Shown piece after piece: positions 54,908-63,604 of a stretch of 64,000 nucleotides of DNA; within the stretch, counting starts at the first letter, position 1; every line of letters begins with the position of its first letter. The notes under the pieces are model-generated. The model made no database searches. It worked only from the letters and a program-made list of their open reading frames with translations, and was not told the DNA's origin. The position numbers and the translations under genes are program-made. This DNA comes from Sulfurimicrobium lacus (GTDB taxonomy: Bacteria; Pseudomonadota; Gammaproteobacteria; Burkholderiales; Sulfuricellaceae): contig NZ_AP022853.1 of assembly GCF_011764585.1 (NCBI RefSeq), positions 3,133,501-3,197,500 of the forward strand, read 5' to 3'.

Positions 54908-54980
54908 GTGAGGAGTGAGGAGTGAGGAGTGAGGAGCGTCGAGGGTTTTACTCCTCACTCCTCACTCTCACCTCCTCACT
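54908..54980. repeat. heptamer repeat array between argF and argG
   Basis: Four tandem GTGAGGA units (54908-54935) face three TCCTCAC units and one variant (54952-54979), so the region forms a large hairpin around a GAGGGTTTTA loop. The last unit runs into the argF stop codon (TGA, 54978-54976). Similar TCACCCCTCAC motifs occur at 22229-22302 and near 50041-50135. Confidence 0.8.
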
Positions 54981-55896
54981 CATTGATTTTGCCCAGCAGC
55001 AGGTATTCCATCAGCGCCTTCTGTGCGTGCAGGCGGTTTTCCGCCTCGTCCCACACCACGCTCTGCGGACCGTCGATGACTTCGGCGGCGACTTCCTCGC
55101 CGCGATGGGCGGGCAGGCAGTGCATGAACAGCGCTTCGGGTTTGGCCACCGCCATCATTTCCGCGTCCACCTGCCAGTGTTCGAAGTCGCGCTTGCGCTC
55201 TTCGTTCTCGGCCTCGAAACCCATGCTGGTCCACACGTCGGTGGTGACCAGATCGGCATCGCGCGTCGCTTCCATGGGGTCGGAAAATTCTTCGTAATGG
55301 TCGGTGCCGTAAAGCCCGGCGCGCTCCGGCTCGACTTCATAGCCGGGGGGCGTCGAGACATGGACATTGAAATCCAGCACTTCGGCGGCTTGCAGCCAGG
55401 TGTTGCAGACGTTGTTGGAGTCACCGATCCACGCCACGGTCTTGCCCTTGATGCTGCCGCGATGTTCGATGAAGGTGAAGATGTCGGCCAGGATCTGGCA
55501 CGGGTGATATTCGTTGGTCAGGCCGTTGATCACCGGCACGCGCGATTTCGCCGCGAAACGCTCGACGATGTCCTGCTCGAAGGTGCGGATCATGACCAGG
55601 TCGCTCATGCGCGAAATCACCTGGGCCGCGTCTTCCACCGGCTCGCCGCGCCCCAGCTGGGAATCGCGGGTGTTGAGGTAAATCGCCGCTCCGCCCAACT
55701 GCTGCACGCCCGCCTCGAACGACAGCCGCGTGCGCGTGCTGGCTTTCTCGAAAATCATCACCAGCGTACGGTCCACCAGCGGCCAGTACTGTTTGTAGGA
55801 TTTGAACTGCTGCTTGATCCAGCGGGTGCGTTCGAACAGGTATTCGAACTCTTCGCGGGTCAGGTCCTTGAACTGCAGAAAATGCTTGATCGCCAT
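54976..55896 (-). CDS. argF: ornithine carbamoyltransferase
   Basis: A 306-aa enzyme making citrulline from ornithine and carbamoyl phosphate. The carbamoyl-phosphate motif is EKASTRTRLSFE, HPCQILAD is present, and the ornithine site is FMHCLPAHRGEE. Length is standard. It follows argD by 39 bases, giving the order argD-argF-argG on the leftward strand. Its final codons coincide with the repeat array. Confidence 0.96.
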   Translation of the reverse strand: MAIKHFLQFKDLTREEFEYLFERTRWIKQQFKSYKQYWPLVDRTLVMIFEKASTRTRLSFEAGVQQLGGAAIYLNTRDSQLGRGEPVEDAAQVISRMSDLVMIRTFEQDIVERFAAKSRVPVINGLTNEYHPCQILADIFTFIEHRGSIKGKTVAWIGDSNNVCNTWLQAAEVLDFNVHVSTPPGYEVEPERAGLYGTDHYEEFSDPMEATRDADLVTTDVWTSMGFEAENEERKRDFEHWQVDAEMMAVAKPEALFMHCLPAHRGEEVAAEVIDGPQSVVWDEAENRLHAQKALMEYLLLGKINE

Positions 55897-55935
55897 GATG
55901 ATGGCTGGGGGCTGAGCGCAGTAAATGCTTTGCGC

Positions 55936-57108
55936 TTAACCCGCCAGGAACTCCTTGATCAGTTTGCTTAACATTGTAATCAACTGGGCGGCTTCATCGC
56001 GAGTCATGATGAGCGGCGGCAGCAGCCGTACCACGCTGTCGGCCGTGACGTTGATCAGGAAGCCCTGCTCCAGCGCGCGCTTGACCAGCTCGGCGCAGGG
56101 TTTGTTCAGCTCGATGCCGACCATGAGCCCGGCGTTGCGCACCTGCACCACCCCGGCGACGCCTTCGAGCTGCGCGGTCATACTGGTACGGATGTAGTCG
56201 CCGATTTCCGCCGCATTGCGGCACAGGTCCAGTTCTTCAATGGTCGTCAGCGTTGCCAGCGCAGCCGCGCAGGCAAGCGGGTTGCCGCCGAAAGTGGAGC
56301 CGTGATTGCCCGGCTTGAATACTTCCGCAGCAGCCCCCTTGGCCAGGCAGGCGCCGATCGGGAAACCGCCGCCGAGGCCCTTGGCCAGCGCCATCACGTC
56401 GGGCACGATGCCGGCCTGCTGGAAGGCGAACCAGGTGCCGGTACGGCCGATCCCCGTCTGAACCTCGTCCAGCATCAGCAGCCAGCCGTGCGCGTCGCAC
56501 AGGCTGCGCAACTCGCGCAAGTAACTGGCAGCGGGGATCTGGATGCCGCCCTCGCCCTGAACCGGCTCGACCAGGATGGCTACGACGTTCTGGTTATGCT
56601 CGGCGATCTGGGCAACGGCATTGACGTCGTTGTAGGGAACGCGCACGAAGCCGCCCAGCAACGGCTCGAATCCAGCCTGAACCTTGCGGTTGCCCGTTGC
56701 CGTCAGGGTTGCCATGGTGCGGCCGTGGAAGCTCTTTTCCATCACGATAATGGTTGGCGTCTCGACGCCCTTGCCGTGGCCGTACATGCGCGCCAGTTTG
56801 ATGGCAGCCTCGTTGGCCTCGGCACCGGAATTGCAGATGAACGCCTTGTCCATGCCCGCCAGGCCGCACAGCTTCTCAGCCAGCGCTTCCTGCTTTGCAA
56901 CCTGGTACAGGTTGGAGGTATGAATCAGAGTTTTGGCCTGTTCGCACACTGCCTGGGCAAGCCTGGGGTGGGCATGGCCTAGAGAGTTGACCGCCACGCC
57001 GGCTACGGCATCGAGGTATTTCTTACCACCTTCGTCCCACAGCCACACACCTTCGCCTTTCGCGAAAGTGACCGGTTGCCTGGCATAGGTATTCATCAAG
57101 TGCGACAT
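55936..57108 (-). CDS. argD: acetylornithine aminotransferase
   Basis: A 390-aa class III PLP aminotransferase that converts N-acetylglutamate semialdehyde to acetylornithine. It has the NSLGHAHPRLAQAV opening, SGAEANEAAIKLAR, the cofactor block LMLDEVQTGIGRTG and the Lys-containing ALAKGLGGGFPIGA. I chose the ATG at 57108 (MSHLMNTYARQPV), with AGG eight bases upstream; earlier in-frame starts at 57114 or 57144 are possible. Confidence 0.93.
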   Translation of the reverse strand: MSHLMNTYARQPVTFAKGEGVWLWDEGGKKYLDAVAGVAVNSLGHAHPRLAQAVCEQAKTLIHTSNLYQVAKQEALAEKLCGLAGMDKAFICNSGAEANEAAIKLARMYGHGKGVETPTIIVMEKSFHGRTMATLTATGNRKVQAGFEPLLGGFVRVPYNDVNAVAQIAEHNQNVVAILVEPVQGEGGIQIPAASYLRELRSLCDAHGWLLMLDEVQTGIGRTGTWFAFQQAGIVPDVMALAKGLGGGFPIGACLAKGAAAEVFKPGNHGSTFGGNPLACAAALATLTTIEELDLCRNAAEIGDYIRTSMTAQLEGVAGVVQVRNAGLMVGIELNKPCAELVKRALEQGFLINVTADSVVRLLPPLIMTRDEAAQLITMLSKLIKEFLAG

Positions 57109-57304
57109 GGGCATGACCTGAAAAATAAATGCACACGGCAGCAAATGCTACGGTGTGCGGGAAATCTGGAAAACGCTATATTTAGCCAAAGCGCCGATAC
57201 TTGCAAGTAAAAACGTACCGACCCCGGACCGCCATCCCCCTCGATGCACGCAGGGAAATGTTTGTGCCATACTAGCAGCCAGGAAACCTGGCTACGGACG
57301 GCGC
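57109..57304. other. divergent region between argD and the DUF3579 gene
   Basis: This holds the promoters of the leftward arginine operon and the rightward small gene. No clear ARG box pair or small gene was identified by eye. Confidence 0.4.
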
Positions 57305-57601
57305 ATGAACACCGACCCCTCCACCCTCATCATTCAAGGCATCACGCTGAGTGGCCGCACCTTCCGTCCGAGCGACTGGGCCGAACGCCTGTCCGGCGTG
57401 ATGTCCACCGTTGGTGGCGACCACCGCATGGTCTACTCTCCCTATGTCCATCCAACAACCGTCAATGGTGCCAAATCGGTGCTGGTCGACAAAAAACTGA
57501 GGGAAGTAGATGCCCGTGCCTATGAGTTTCTGCTTGGCTTTGCCCGGGATAACGAGCTAAAGGTGCTCGACAACACAGCCCCGGGCGCTAGCCCGGAATA
57601 G
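57305..57601 (+). CDS. DUF3579 protein
   Basis: A 98-aa cytoplasmic protein beginning MNTDPSTLIIQGITLSGRTF and continuing SDWAERLSG, with HRMVYSPYVHPTTVNGAKSV in the middle. This pattern is the betaproteobacterial DUF3579 family, commonly found near argF/argD or rpsT. The ATG at 57305 gives the family N-terminus. Function unknown. Confidence 0.85.
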   Translation: MNTDPSTLIIQGITLSGRTFRPSDWAERLSGVMSTVGGDHRMVYSPYVHPTTVNGAKSVLVDKKLREVDARAYEFLLGFARDNELKVLDNTAPGASPE

Positions 57602-57630
57602 CCGGGGAACAAGTCGCCCGGCTCGTCAAA

Positions 57631-57897
57631 TCAGGCAGCCATGGCCTTGATGGCGCTGGAGAGGCGGCTCTTGTGACGCGCAGCTTTGTTTTTGTGAATG
57701 ATTTTCTTATCCGCGATGCTGTCAATGACGCTGACAGATTCTTTGTAGACGGACTGTGCGGCAGCCTTGTCGCCGGCATCAACAGCCTTGATCACTTTCT
57801 TGATCGCGGTGCGCAGCGTGGAACGCAAGCTGGCGTTGTGCATGCGCTGCTTGTCGTTTTGACGAGCGCGCTTTCTGGCTTGGGCGCTATTTGCCAT
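57631..57897 (-). CDS. rpsT: 30S ribosomal protein S20
   Basis: An 88-aa basic, helical ribosomal protein that binds 16S rRNA ([39 protein letters not shown]). It has AAGGAG before the ATG. It is a single gene facing the DUF3579 gene, with the tRNA-Ser beyond its promoter. Confidence 0.97.
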   Translation of the reverse strand: MANSAQARKRARQNDKQRMHNASLRSTLRTAIKKVIKAVDAGDKAAAQSVYKESVSVIDSIADKKIIHKNKAARHKSRLSSAIKAMAA

Positions 57898-58063
57898 GAA
57901 AACTCCTTAAAACCTATTTTGGTAGAGAAAACGCGCAATGATACTTTCGTTTTGTTTTATAGGCAAGAACAAGCTAAGGGCGTCAGCTATGGCAAAACCC
58001 CCGGCAAAACGGTAAGATGCTCGCCTTCGGAGGGCTACGGGGAACCAACCCCGCCAAGAATCC

Positions 58064-58151
58064 GGAGACTTGGGTGAGTGGTTTAAACCAGCAGTCTTGA
58101 AAACTGCCGACGAGCAATCGTCCGTGAGTTCGAATCTCACAGTCTCCGCCA
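58064..58151 (+). tRNA. tRNA-Ser (anticodon UGA)
   Basis: An 88-base cloverleaf. The acceptor stem GGAGACT pairs with AGTCTCC (58141-58147), then G and an encoded CCA. The anticodon stem GCAGT/ACTGC holds the loop CTTGAAA, so the anticodon is TGA. A long variable arm and the T loop GTTCGAATC follow, as expected for a serine tRNA. Confidence 0.96.
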
Positions 58152-58164
58152 AATTTCAAAACGG

Positions 58165-60138
58165 CTAAATTTCCGCGCCGTCATCATCGCCGCAGCCCTT
58201 GGGGCTGGCAAAACAAAAGCGGTTGCGCCCCTCCTGTTTCGCCTGATACATCGCAGCATCCGCCCGCTCCACCAATATCTCGGCGCTGTCACCGTCGTGC
58301 GGATAACAACTGATGCCGATACTCACCCCCACGTTGCAGACGTGCCCTTCGGCTTCGAACGGACGCTCCAGCGCTGCACGAATTTTCTCGGCAATCCCCC
58401 TGGCTTCCTCGCTATGGCTCACGCTCTGGACCAGAACCGTGAACTCATCCCCACCCAGGCGGGCTACGGTATCCTGCTCGCGCAGCAGATGCTGGATGCG
58501 CCCCGCCACCTGCTGCAACAGGGTGTCGCCGACACGGTGCCCGAAAGTGTCGTTGACTGCCTTGAATCCGTCGAGATCGAGGAACATCACAGCCAGCTTC
58601 TCCCGGCTCCGCCTTGCCTGGTGTATCGCCTGACGCAGACGGTCCAGAAACAGCAGCCGATTGGCAAGCCCGGTCAGGGCGTCGTGGAACGCCAAGCGTT
58701 CGAGGCGTTGCTCGGACTCCTTGGCGCGCGTGATATCCGAGAAAATGCCGATGTAGTTCAACACCTTGCCGCCTCCGTTCCGGACGGTGCTGATGCTGAG
58801 CAACGCGGGGAACAGCTCGCCGTCCTTGCGCCGGTTCCAGATTTCACCCTGCCACACGCCCCTTTCACCGATTTCTCGCCAAAGCGCCGCAAAAAACGCT
58901 TCATCGTGACGCCCCGAACGGAGCAGGCCGGGATTCCGCCCCAGCACTTCGGCTGCGGAGAAGCCGGTGATTTCGCTGAAAGCAGGATTGACCATTTCTA
59001 TCTTGCAATCGCCGTCCGTCACCATGATCGCCTCGTAAGCGTGGCTGATCACCCGGCTTCCCATCTGCAACTGGCGTTCCATGCGCTTGCGCTCACCGAT
59101 ATCGCGCAGAATCGCGATGGCATGCCAGGCGCCCGCATGCTTAACCGAGGCCACCGACATTTCCACCTGAACTTCGTGCCCATCCTTGTGGCTGGCACCC
59201 AACTCGAGTGTCTTGCCAAGGATCGGCCAGTACCCGGTGGCGCTGAACTCGTCCAGACCGCGCTGGTAATCGGCACGAAAACGTTCCGGGATGATGAGCT
59301 TGTGGAACTCCTGCCCTGCCACTTCCTCCGCCGCATATCCGAGCATGCTTTCCGCCGCCAGGTTCCAGAACACAACGCGGCCCTGCCCATCCAGGATAAT
59401 CACCGCATCGCTGGCAGCTGTGGTCAAATTATCAAGCAGCGCCTCGCGTTCAGCCAAAGCCTGCTGCACCGCCTCGCGCGCCTGCATGTCGCGTTCGAGC
59501 TTGAGCAGGGCGGCGATAGCCAGCAGCAGCAGGCTTCCGCCGAGCAGCAGCGCGACGAGAACCGAACGCGCCACCAGCGCATCGAAATCGGCCTTCTGCG
59601 TGGTGACGTCGTAGTAGACCTCGATGGCACCGAGAAACTTGCCGTTATGCATAACAGGTACGTAGGTCTCAACCACGTCGCGCGGCACGACCAAGCCGTC
59701 TGCGGACATGCCCTGTTTGTTCACCATGAAGGTCGCGACCTCGCCGGCCGCAACGCGGCGCCAAAAATACTCGTGGCGGTTGATACTCCCGATTTCGCGC
59801 GGGTCGGTCGAGTGGAGGGTCTTCCCGTCAGGGCCGAAAACCTTCAATTTGTAGAGATCGAAATCCCGCACCATCTCGCCGACGTGACCGGCAAAGTTGC
59901 TCGACATGGTTTCTGCCGAAAACGGTGTTTTCGAGTCGAACAAGAAACCCGCAACATGGCGTGCCACGTGGACAGAATCATCTCCCGCGCCCTGGATAAT
60001 CAGAGAGCGGTATTGGGGCAGCTCAAAAAGGTAGAAATGAAGGGGAAAAACCAGCAATACCGCAAAGGCAAACAACATCAGGTTGCGCACGAAGCGAAAA
60101 CGAAACACCTTGGACAGCTGCAAATTCGTTGCATGCAT
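58165..60138 (-). CDS. membrane PAS-GGDEF diguanylate cyclase
   Basis: A 657-aa protein. The first helix (residues ~17-38) and second helix (~193-213) enclose a periplasmic sensor domain with dCache/CHASE-like features (KVFGPDGKTLHSTDPREIG, HNGKFLGAIEVYYD). Two PAS domains follow (~230-350 and ~360-480, each with a PAC-like end such as AILRDIGERKRME), then GGDEF (ARLGGDEF, I-site REQD). There is no EAL domain, so it should only make cyclic-di-GMP. It is a single gene beside the Rhs locus. Confidence 0.92.
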   Translation of the reverse strand: MHATNLQLSKVFRFRFVRNLMLFAFAVLLVFPLHFYLFELPQYRSLIIQGAGDDSVHVARHVAGFLFDSKTPFSAETMSSNFAGHVGEMVRDFDLYKLKVFGPDGKTLHSTDPREIGSINRHEYFWRRVAAGEVATFMVNKQGMSADGLVVPRDVVETYVPVMHNGKFLGAIEVYYDVTTQKADFDALVARSVLVALLLGGSLLLLAIAALLKLERDMQAREAVQQALAEREALLDNLTTAASDAVIILDGQGRVVFWNLAAESMLGYAAEEVAGQEFHKLIIPERFRADYQRGLDEFSATGYWPILGKTLELGASHKDGHEVQVEMSVASVKHAGAWHAIAILRDIGERKRMERQLQMGSRVISHAYEAIMVTDGDCKIEMVNPAFSEITGFSAAEVLGRNPGLLRSGRHDEAFFAALWREIGERGVWQGEIWNRRKDGELFPALLSISTVRNGGGKVLNYIGIFSDITRAKESEQRLERLAFHDALTGLANRLLFLDRLRQAIHQARRSREKLAVMFLDLDGFKAVNDTFGHRVGDTLLQQVAGRIQHLLREQDTVARLGGDEFTVLVQSVSHSEEARGIAEKIRAALERPFEAEGHVCNVGVSIGISCYPHDGDSAEILVERADAAMYQAKQEGRNRFCFASPKGCGDDDGAEI

Positions 60139-60302
60139 GTATGTTCGCCCCCTTGCCCGGCGTTTTCAGGTGAGTCCTGAGCTCCGAAACACAACAATCA
60201 GCGTGCCCGCTAAGCACCAACACCCCAGAGGGCACTCGGATTATGTGATTCATAAGGCAACACGCCACAGTGTTAAGTTCACCCCTCCCTCAATTCCCAT
60301 AA
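60139..60302. other. upstream region of the PAS-GGDEF gene
   Basis: This should contain the promoter of the leftward PAS-GGDEF gene. No structured site was recognised. Confidence 0.35.
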
Positions 60303-60449
60303 GTTGGAACGGGGACGCTGCATGAGAAGGCCAGCACTTATCCCGGTCATCCTCAAATTCGCATAGAAAATGCAGTGGGGAAACAGACCAATTTCAGTTT
60401 AAGTGGCGTTAAGCGTCCAGGAAATAGGGGTAATCATATTTATGTGTAG
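60303..60449 (+). pseudogene. orphan C-terminal fragment, probably an old Rhs toxin tip
   Basis: A stop-free stretch of 48 codons with no start codon. It reads KASTYPGHPQIRIENAVGKQ and then TNFSLSGVKRPGNRGNHIYV before a TAG. The composition and ending look like the C-terminus of a real globular domain, and its position next to Rhs fragments suggests a displaced Rhs toxin tip. Too short to assign a family. Confidence 0.4.
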
Positions 60450-60775
60450 GACTTCCCTGTACAGGTGGGATGGAGAATGCCATCTTCCCTTGTGATCCGG
60501 TTGGCGATGCGCTGGTCGAGGCTGTTGTAGCGGTAGCGGGTGTCCTGACTGAGGCGGCCGAGGGGGTCTCGGATGAGCGACTGGGGCGTGACGGCTGGGG
60601 TTTCTGTGTCGGGATGCTGGGCCAGGCGGCCGAAGCCGGTGTAGCGGTAGGCGATTTTGATGGGCTGGGCGGTGGGTGATGACGGGTCGATTTCCTGGAT
60701 GCGCGGGCCGGTGTTGTAGCGGTATTGCCGGCGCTCGATGCCGGCGGCTTCGAGGGCGGGGTCGATTCTGCTCAT
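60440..60775 (-). pseudogene. inverted Rhs core fragment
   Basis: A 111-codon frame on the opposite strand. It is nearly identical to part of the main Rhs gene (about 61366-61690): both contain LEAAGIERRQYRYNTGPRIQ and AYRYTGFGRLAQHPD. It lacks 24 codons found in the main copy between two 15-bp direct repeats (61580-61594 and 61652-61666), and after SLDQRIA it diverges and stops. It has neither the start nor the end of an Rhs gene. Confidence 0.8.
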
Positions 60776-60798
60776 AAGCTACGGCGCCCGGACTTTTT

Positions 60799-60922
60799 TT
60801 ACCTCAATGACAATGTTTTTCCATTGTTCTTGAAGGTCACGTTTTCTACGACGATATTGGTTTGGGGAAATCGGTAGGTATGGGTCTGCGCGTCGTGCAT
60901 CGGGACTTCTTCGACAGCTACG
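60799..60922 (-). pseudogene. inverted C-terminal fragment of the Rhs-associated lipoprotein
   Basis: On the leftward strand, 40 codons read VAVEEVPMHDAQTHTYRFPQ and TNIVVENVTFKNNGK. They match the C-terminus of the lipoprotein at 62984-63535 (AVEEVPTYDAQLNTYRFPKS, VVLENITFKNNKE). The match ends at about 60922, where the rightward Rhs sequence begins, so this marks a recombination border. Confidence 0.72.
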
Positions 60923-63090
60923 CAGGCACCGCCCTGTCCGCCATCGCAGACGACGCACAGACCACGCGCTACACCCACGACGCACTCGGCCGCCCAATTG
61001 GAGAAAGCGTCACCCTGGCAGGCCTGTCGCGGACCTTCGCCACCGCCACCTGCTACGACCCGGCAACCGGCCTGGTCGCCTCCCGCACCCTGGCCGACGG
61101 CCAAGTCCTGCGCAGCCAGCGCAGCACCCCGGCCAAAGGCGCCACCCTCGAAGCGCTCACCCTGCAACTCGGCTGGGCTGCCCAACTCCAGGACTGGCTG
61201 GCCGACCACCTCTCGCCCCGCCTCGGCAAAACCGCCGGCCGCTGGCTGCCCGGCCAAACCCTCGCCCGCGACATCGCCGTCCACCCCTTCGACGGCCTGA
61301 CCGGCTACACCGCCGGCAACGGCATCGCCACCCGCAAAACCTACGACATCGCCGGCCGCCTCACCGCCCTCGAAGCCGCCGGCATCGAGCGCCGGCAATA
61401 CCGCTACAACACCGGCCCGCGCATCCAGGAAATCGACTCGTCCTCACCCACCGCCCAACCCATCAAGACTGCCTACCGCTACACCGGCTTCGGCCGCCTG
61501 GCCCAGCATCCCGACCCAGAAAACTCCGCCACCCCCCAACCCCTCATCCGCGACCCCCTCGGCCGCCTCAGCCAGGACACCCGCTACCGCTACACCTACA
61601 CCCCCGCCGGCCTGCTCGCATCGGTAAGCGACCTCAGCGGCAACCCCATCGCCCGCTACCGCTACAACAGCCTCGACCAGCGCATCGCCAAGACCGTCGG
61701 CAACCAAACCACCTACACCCTCTGGCAGCAAGGCAAGCGCGTCGCCGAAATCGACGCCGCAGGACGCATCACCAGCCAATACCTCTACCTCACCGAAGGC
61801 ACCCGAACCCTCACCCTCGCCAAACTCGAAAGCGCCGCCAACCCCGACAACCCCAGCCATGAAGCACGCACGCTCTACATCCACAGCGATCAGCGCGGCG
61901 CTCCCCTCGCCATGACCGACCAAACCAGACAGACCGTCTGGCGCGCCGACCTGACGGCCTGGGGAACCGCCCGGCCGATCGGCGCCGGCGCCGCCAGCCT
62001 CGGCCCCGCCACCCTCAACCTGCGCCTGCCCGGGCAATACTACGACGCCGAAACCGGGCTGCACGACAACTGGCACCGCACCTACGACCCCAACACCGGC
62101 CGCTACCTCCAGCCCGACCCGCTGGGCTATCCGGATGGGCCGGATGCTTATCTCTATGCGCAGGGGGATCCGGTTAACAGGGCTGATTCGAGCGGGATGT
62201 ATGCAGAAGACGTGCACTACTACATGACCTACTTTCTGGCGTTGACGGCAGGGCTGAGTGCCAACGACGCCTGGATCATCGCCACTGCCGACCAGACTGT
62301 CGACAACGTCAACCCCTATACCGATGCGTATCCTTCTGTCGCAGCCGGCGGCAATCTCGATGCGCGCGAGAAGTATCATTTCACGCAGACCAGTACTGCG
62401 TTCAATCCCAATAACCGTCAAGTGGTGAAGCTCAACGGCTACGCCATAAACACCTCAAGCCCCTGCCTGAAGGCACAATTCTATGGCGAGTACCTCCATG
62501 CCTACCAGGACACTTACGGGCATCGGGATCAAGACAACGTTCCCTATGGAACGGGCGGTCACGCCCATGTCGGCACCAATCCCGATATGACCTATAACCA
62601 CATCAGCATCTTCGGCTATTGGGGAGGCAATGAGGCTCGCACCCTGCTGATGGAACGAGCCGCTTTTGCCCAGATTCAACGTGACTGGGGAGTGACGGCC
62701 AAGGATGGCCGCGGGAACACCATTACATTTACCTGGCTTGAAGTGTTCCTCAAGGAGTGGAATAAAGTTCGCGATAACAACATGAAGAGAATAATGCTCA
62801 ATGAGCAACTTGCCGACCTTGGTCTGCCAAAGATTCCGCAGTACATAGCAGAAGCTGGCCTCGGTTGCCGCCTGAAATATCTCCGTAATGCGCACCTGAT
62901 CAACGCCGCCGGAAAAGCCACCAGCGACCCGCAGCCGAATACCCCGGCGCCATCCTCGACACCAAGACGGAAGGAGCAGCAGCATGCACTCATTGACATT
63001 CAACCCACGGCTATTCCTGCTGGCCTTGCTACTGCCTGCATTCATCCAAGGCTGCTCTGCCGCACCGCCAGAAGGATGCATTCCTATTGA
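60862..63090 (+). CDS. Rhs-family polymorphic toxin, 5'-truncated, with predicted metal-dependent C-terminal domain
   Basis: An open frame of 742 codons. The first ~20 codons are antisense to the lipoprotein fragment; true Rhs sequence begins near GTALSAIADDAQ. YD-type repeats follow, then the Rhs core hallmark (LNLRLPGQYYDAETGLHDNW, YDPNTGRYLQPDPLG, PVNRADSSGM, to about residue 447). The C-terminal domain (~450-700) has HYYMTYFLALTAG, FGEYLHAYQDTYGHR and GGHAHVG: spaced His and Asp as in zinc phospholipase C / S1-P1 nuclease-like helical hydrolases. The usual N-terminal delivery domain is missing. The last 35 codons overlap the lipoprotein gene and are probably out-of-frame read-through. Confidence 0.75.
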   Translation: MGKSVGMGLRVVHRDFFDSYAGTALSAIADDAQTTRYTHDALGRPIGESVTLAGLSRTFATATCYDPATGLVASRTLADGQVLRSQRSTPAKGATLEALTLQLGWAAQLQDWLADHLSPRLGKTAGRWLPGQTLARDIAVHPFDGLTGYTAGNGIATRKTYDIAGRLTALEAAGIERRQYRYNTGPRIQEIDSSSPTAQPIKTAYRYTGFGRLAQHPDPENSATPQPLIRDPLGRLSQDTRYRYTYTPAGLLASVSDLSGNPIARYRYNSLDQRIAKTVGNQTTYTLWQQGKRVAEIDAAGRITSQYLYLTEGTRTLTLAKLESAANPDNPSHEARTLYIHSDQRGAPLAMTDQTRQTVWRADLTAWGTARPIGAGAASLGPATLNLRLPGQYYDAETGLHDNWHRTYDPNTGRYLQPDPLGYPDGPDAYLYAQGDPVNRADSSGMYAEDVHYYMTYFLALTAGLSANDAWIIATADQTVDNVNPYTDAYPSVAAGGNLDAREKYHFTQTSTAFNPNNRQVVKLNGYAINTSSPCLKAQFYGEYLHAYQDTYGHRDQDNVPYGTGGHAHVGTNPDMTYNHISIFGYWGGNEARTLLMERAAFAQIQRDWGVTAKDGRGNTITFTWLEVFLKEWNKVRDNNMKRIMLNEQLADLGLPKIPQYIAEAGLGCRLKYLRNAHLINAAGKATSDPQPNTPAPSSTPRRKEQQHALIDIQPTAIPAGLATACIHPRLLCRTARRMHSY

Positions 63091-63535
63091 TGCTAGATTG
63101 GCGAGTGGCCAGTCAAAAATAAGTATAGGAAAACCTGGCCATTATTGTCTGACCGAAGACCTACATGCTCGCATCGAGTTTGCCGATCATCCGGCTGAAA
63201 GTATGCTGATTCTAATCTGGGCCAGCGACGTTGTTCTCGACCTGCAGGGCCACACTCTGGGTCGCGGACGGCTGCTCAAGAATCCAGGGGGTAACGGCAT
63301 TGAGATCGTGGATAAATACACGAATATCCGCATCCTGAACGGCACCCTTCAGGATTTCCACACGGGGGTTTTTCATGATTCTGCAAAGTACCCCGCCGTT
63401 GAAGAAGTGCCCACTTACGATGCCCAGCTCAACACCTATCGCTTTCCAAAAAGTGGGGTCGTCCTGGAGAACATCACTTTCAAGAACAATAAGGAGAACT
63501 TCCGGATAAGAATCCCGCGGGAACAGAAACCCTAG
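62984..63535 (+). CDS. beta-helix-like lipoprotein, candidate immunity protein
   Basis: A 183-aa lipoprotein. The signal peptide ends in the lipobox IQGC with Cys24. The mature part has repeating strand-turn units (DVVLDLQGHTLGRGRLL, GNGIEIVDKYTNIRILNGTL, GVVLENITFKNN), the look of a short right-handed parallel beta-helix as in pectate-lyase-like proteins. GGAAGGAG lies about seven bases before the ATG, inside the end of the Rhs frame. Placement directly after the toxin suggests an immunity or accessory role, inferred only. Two damaged copies lie nearby. Confidence 0.68.
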   Translation: MHSLTFNPRLFLLALLLPAFIQGCSAAPPEGCIPIDARLASGQSKISIGKPGHYCLTEDLHARIEFADHPAESMLILIWASDVVLDLQGHTLGRGRLLKNPGGNGIEIVDKYTNIRILNGTLQDFHTGVFHDSAKYPAVEEVPTYDAQLNTYRFPKSGVVLENITFKNNKENFRIRIPREQKP

Positions 63536-63604
63536 CACGTGACCGAAATTATTGCCGCTCGTGATGTTTAAAAACAACTCCAGAAGAAATTAGGGGCAAG
63601 TCAC

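Noticed and set aside
53473-54918. 481-codon open frame antisense to argG
   Set aside because: argG is complete and highly conserved on the other strand; the antisense frame has no features.
54908-54980. CRISPR-like repeat array
   Set aside because: Units are seven bases, contiguous and without spacers, and inverted halfway. No cas genes are present anywhere in the window.
58297-60180. 627-codon open frame antisense to the PAS-GGDEF gene
   Set aside because: The sense frame has clear PAS and GGDEF motifs. The antisense protein shows no domain or membrane pattern.
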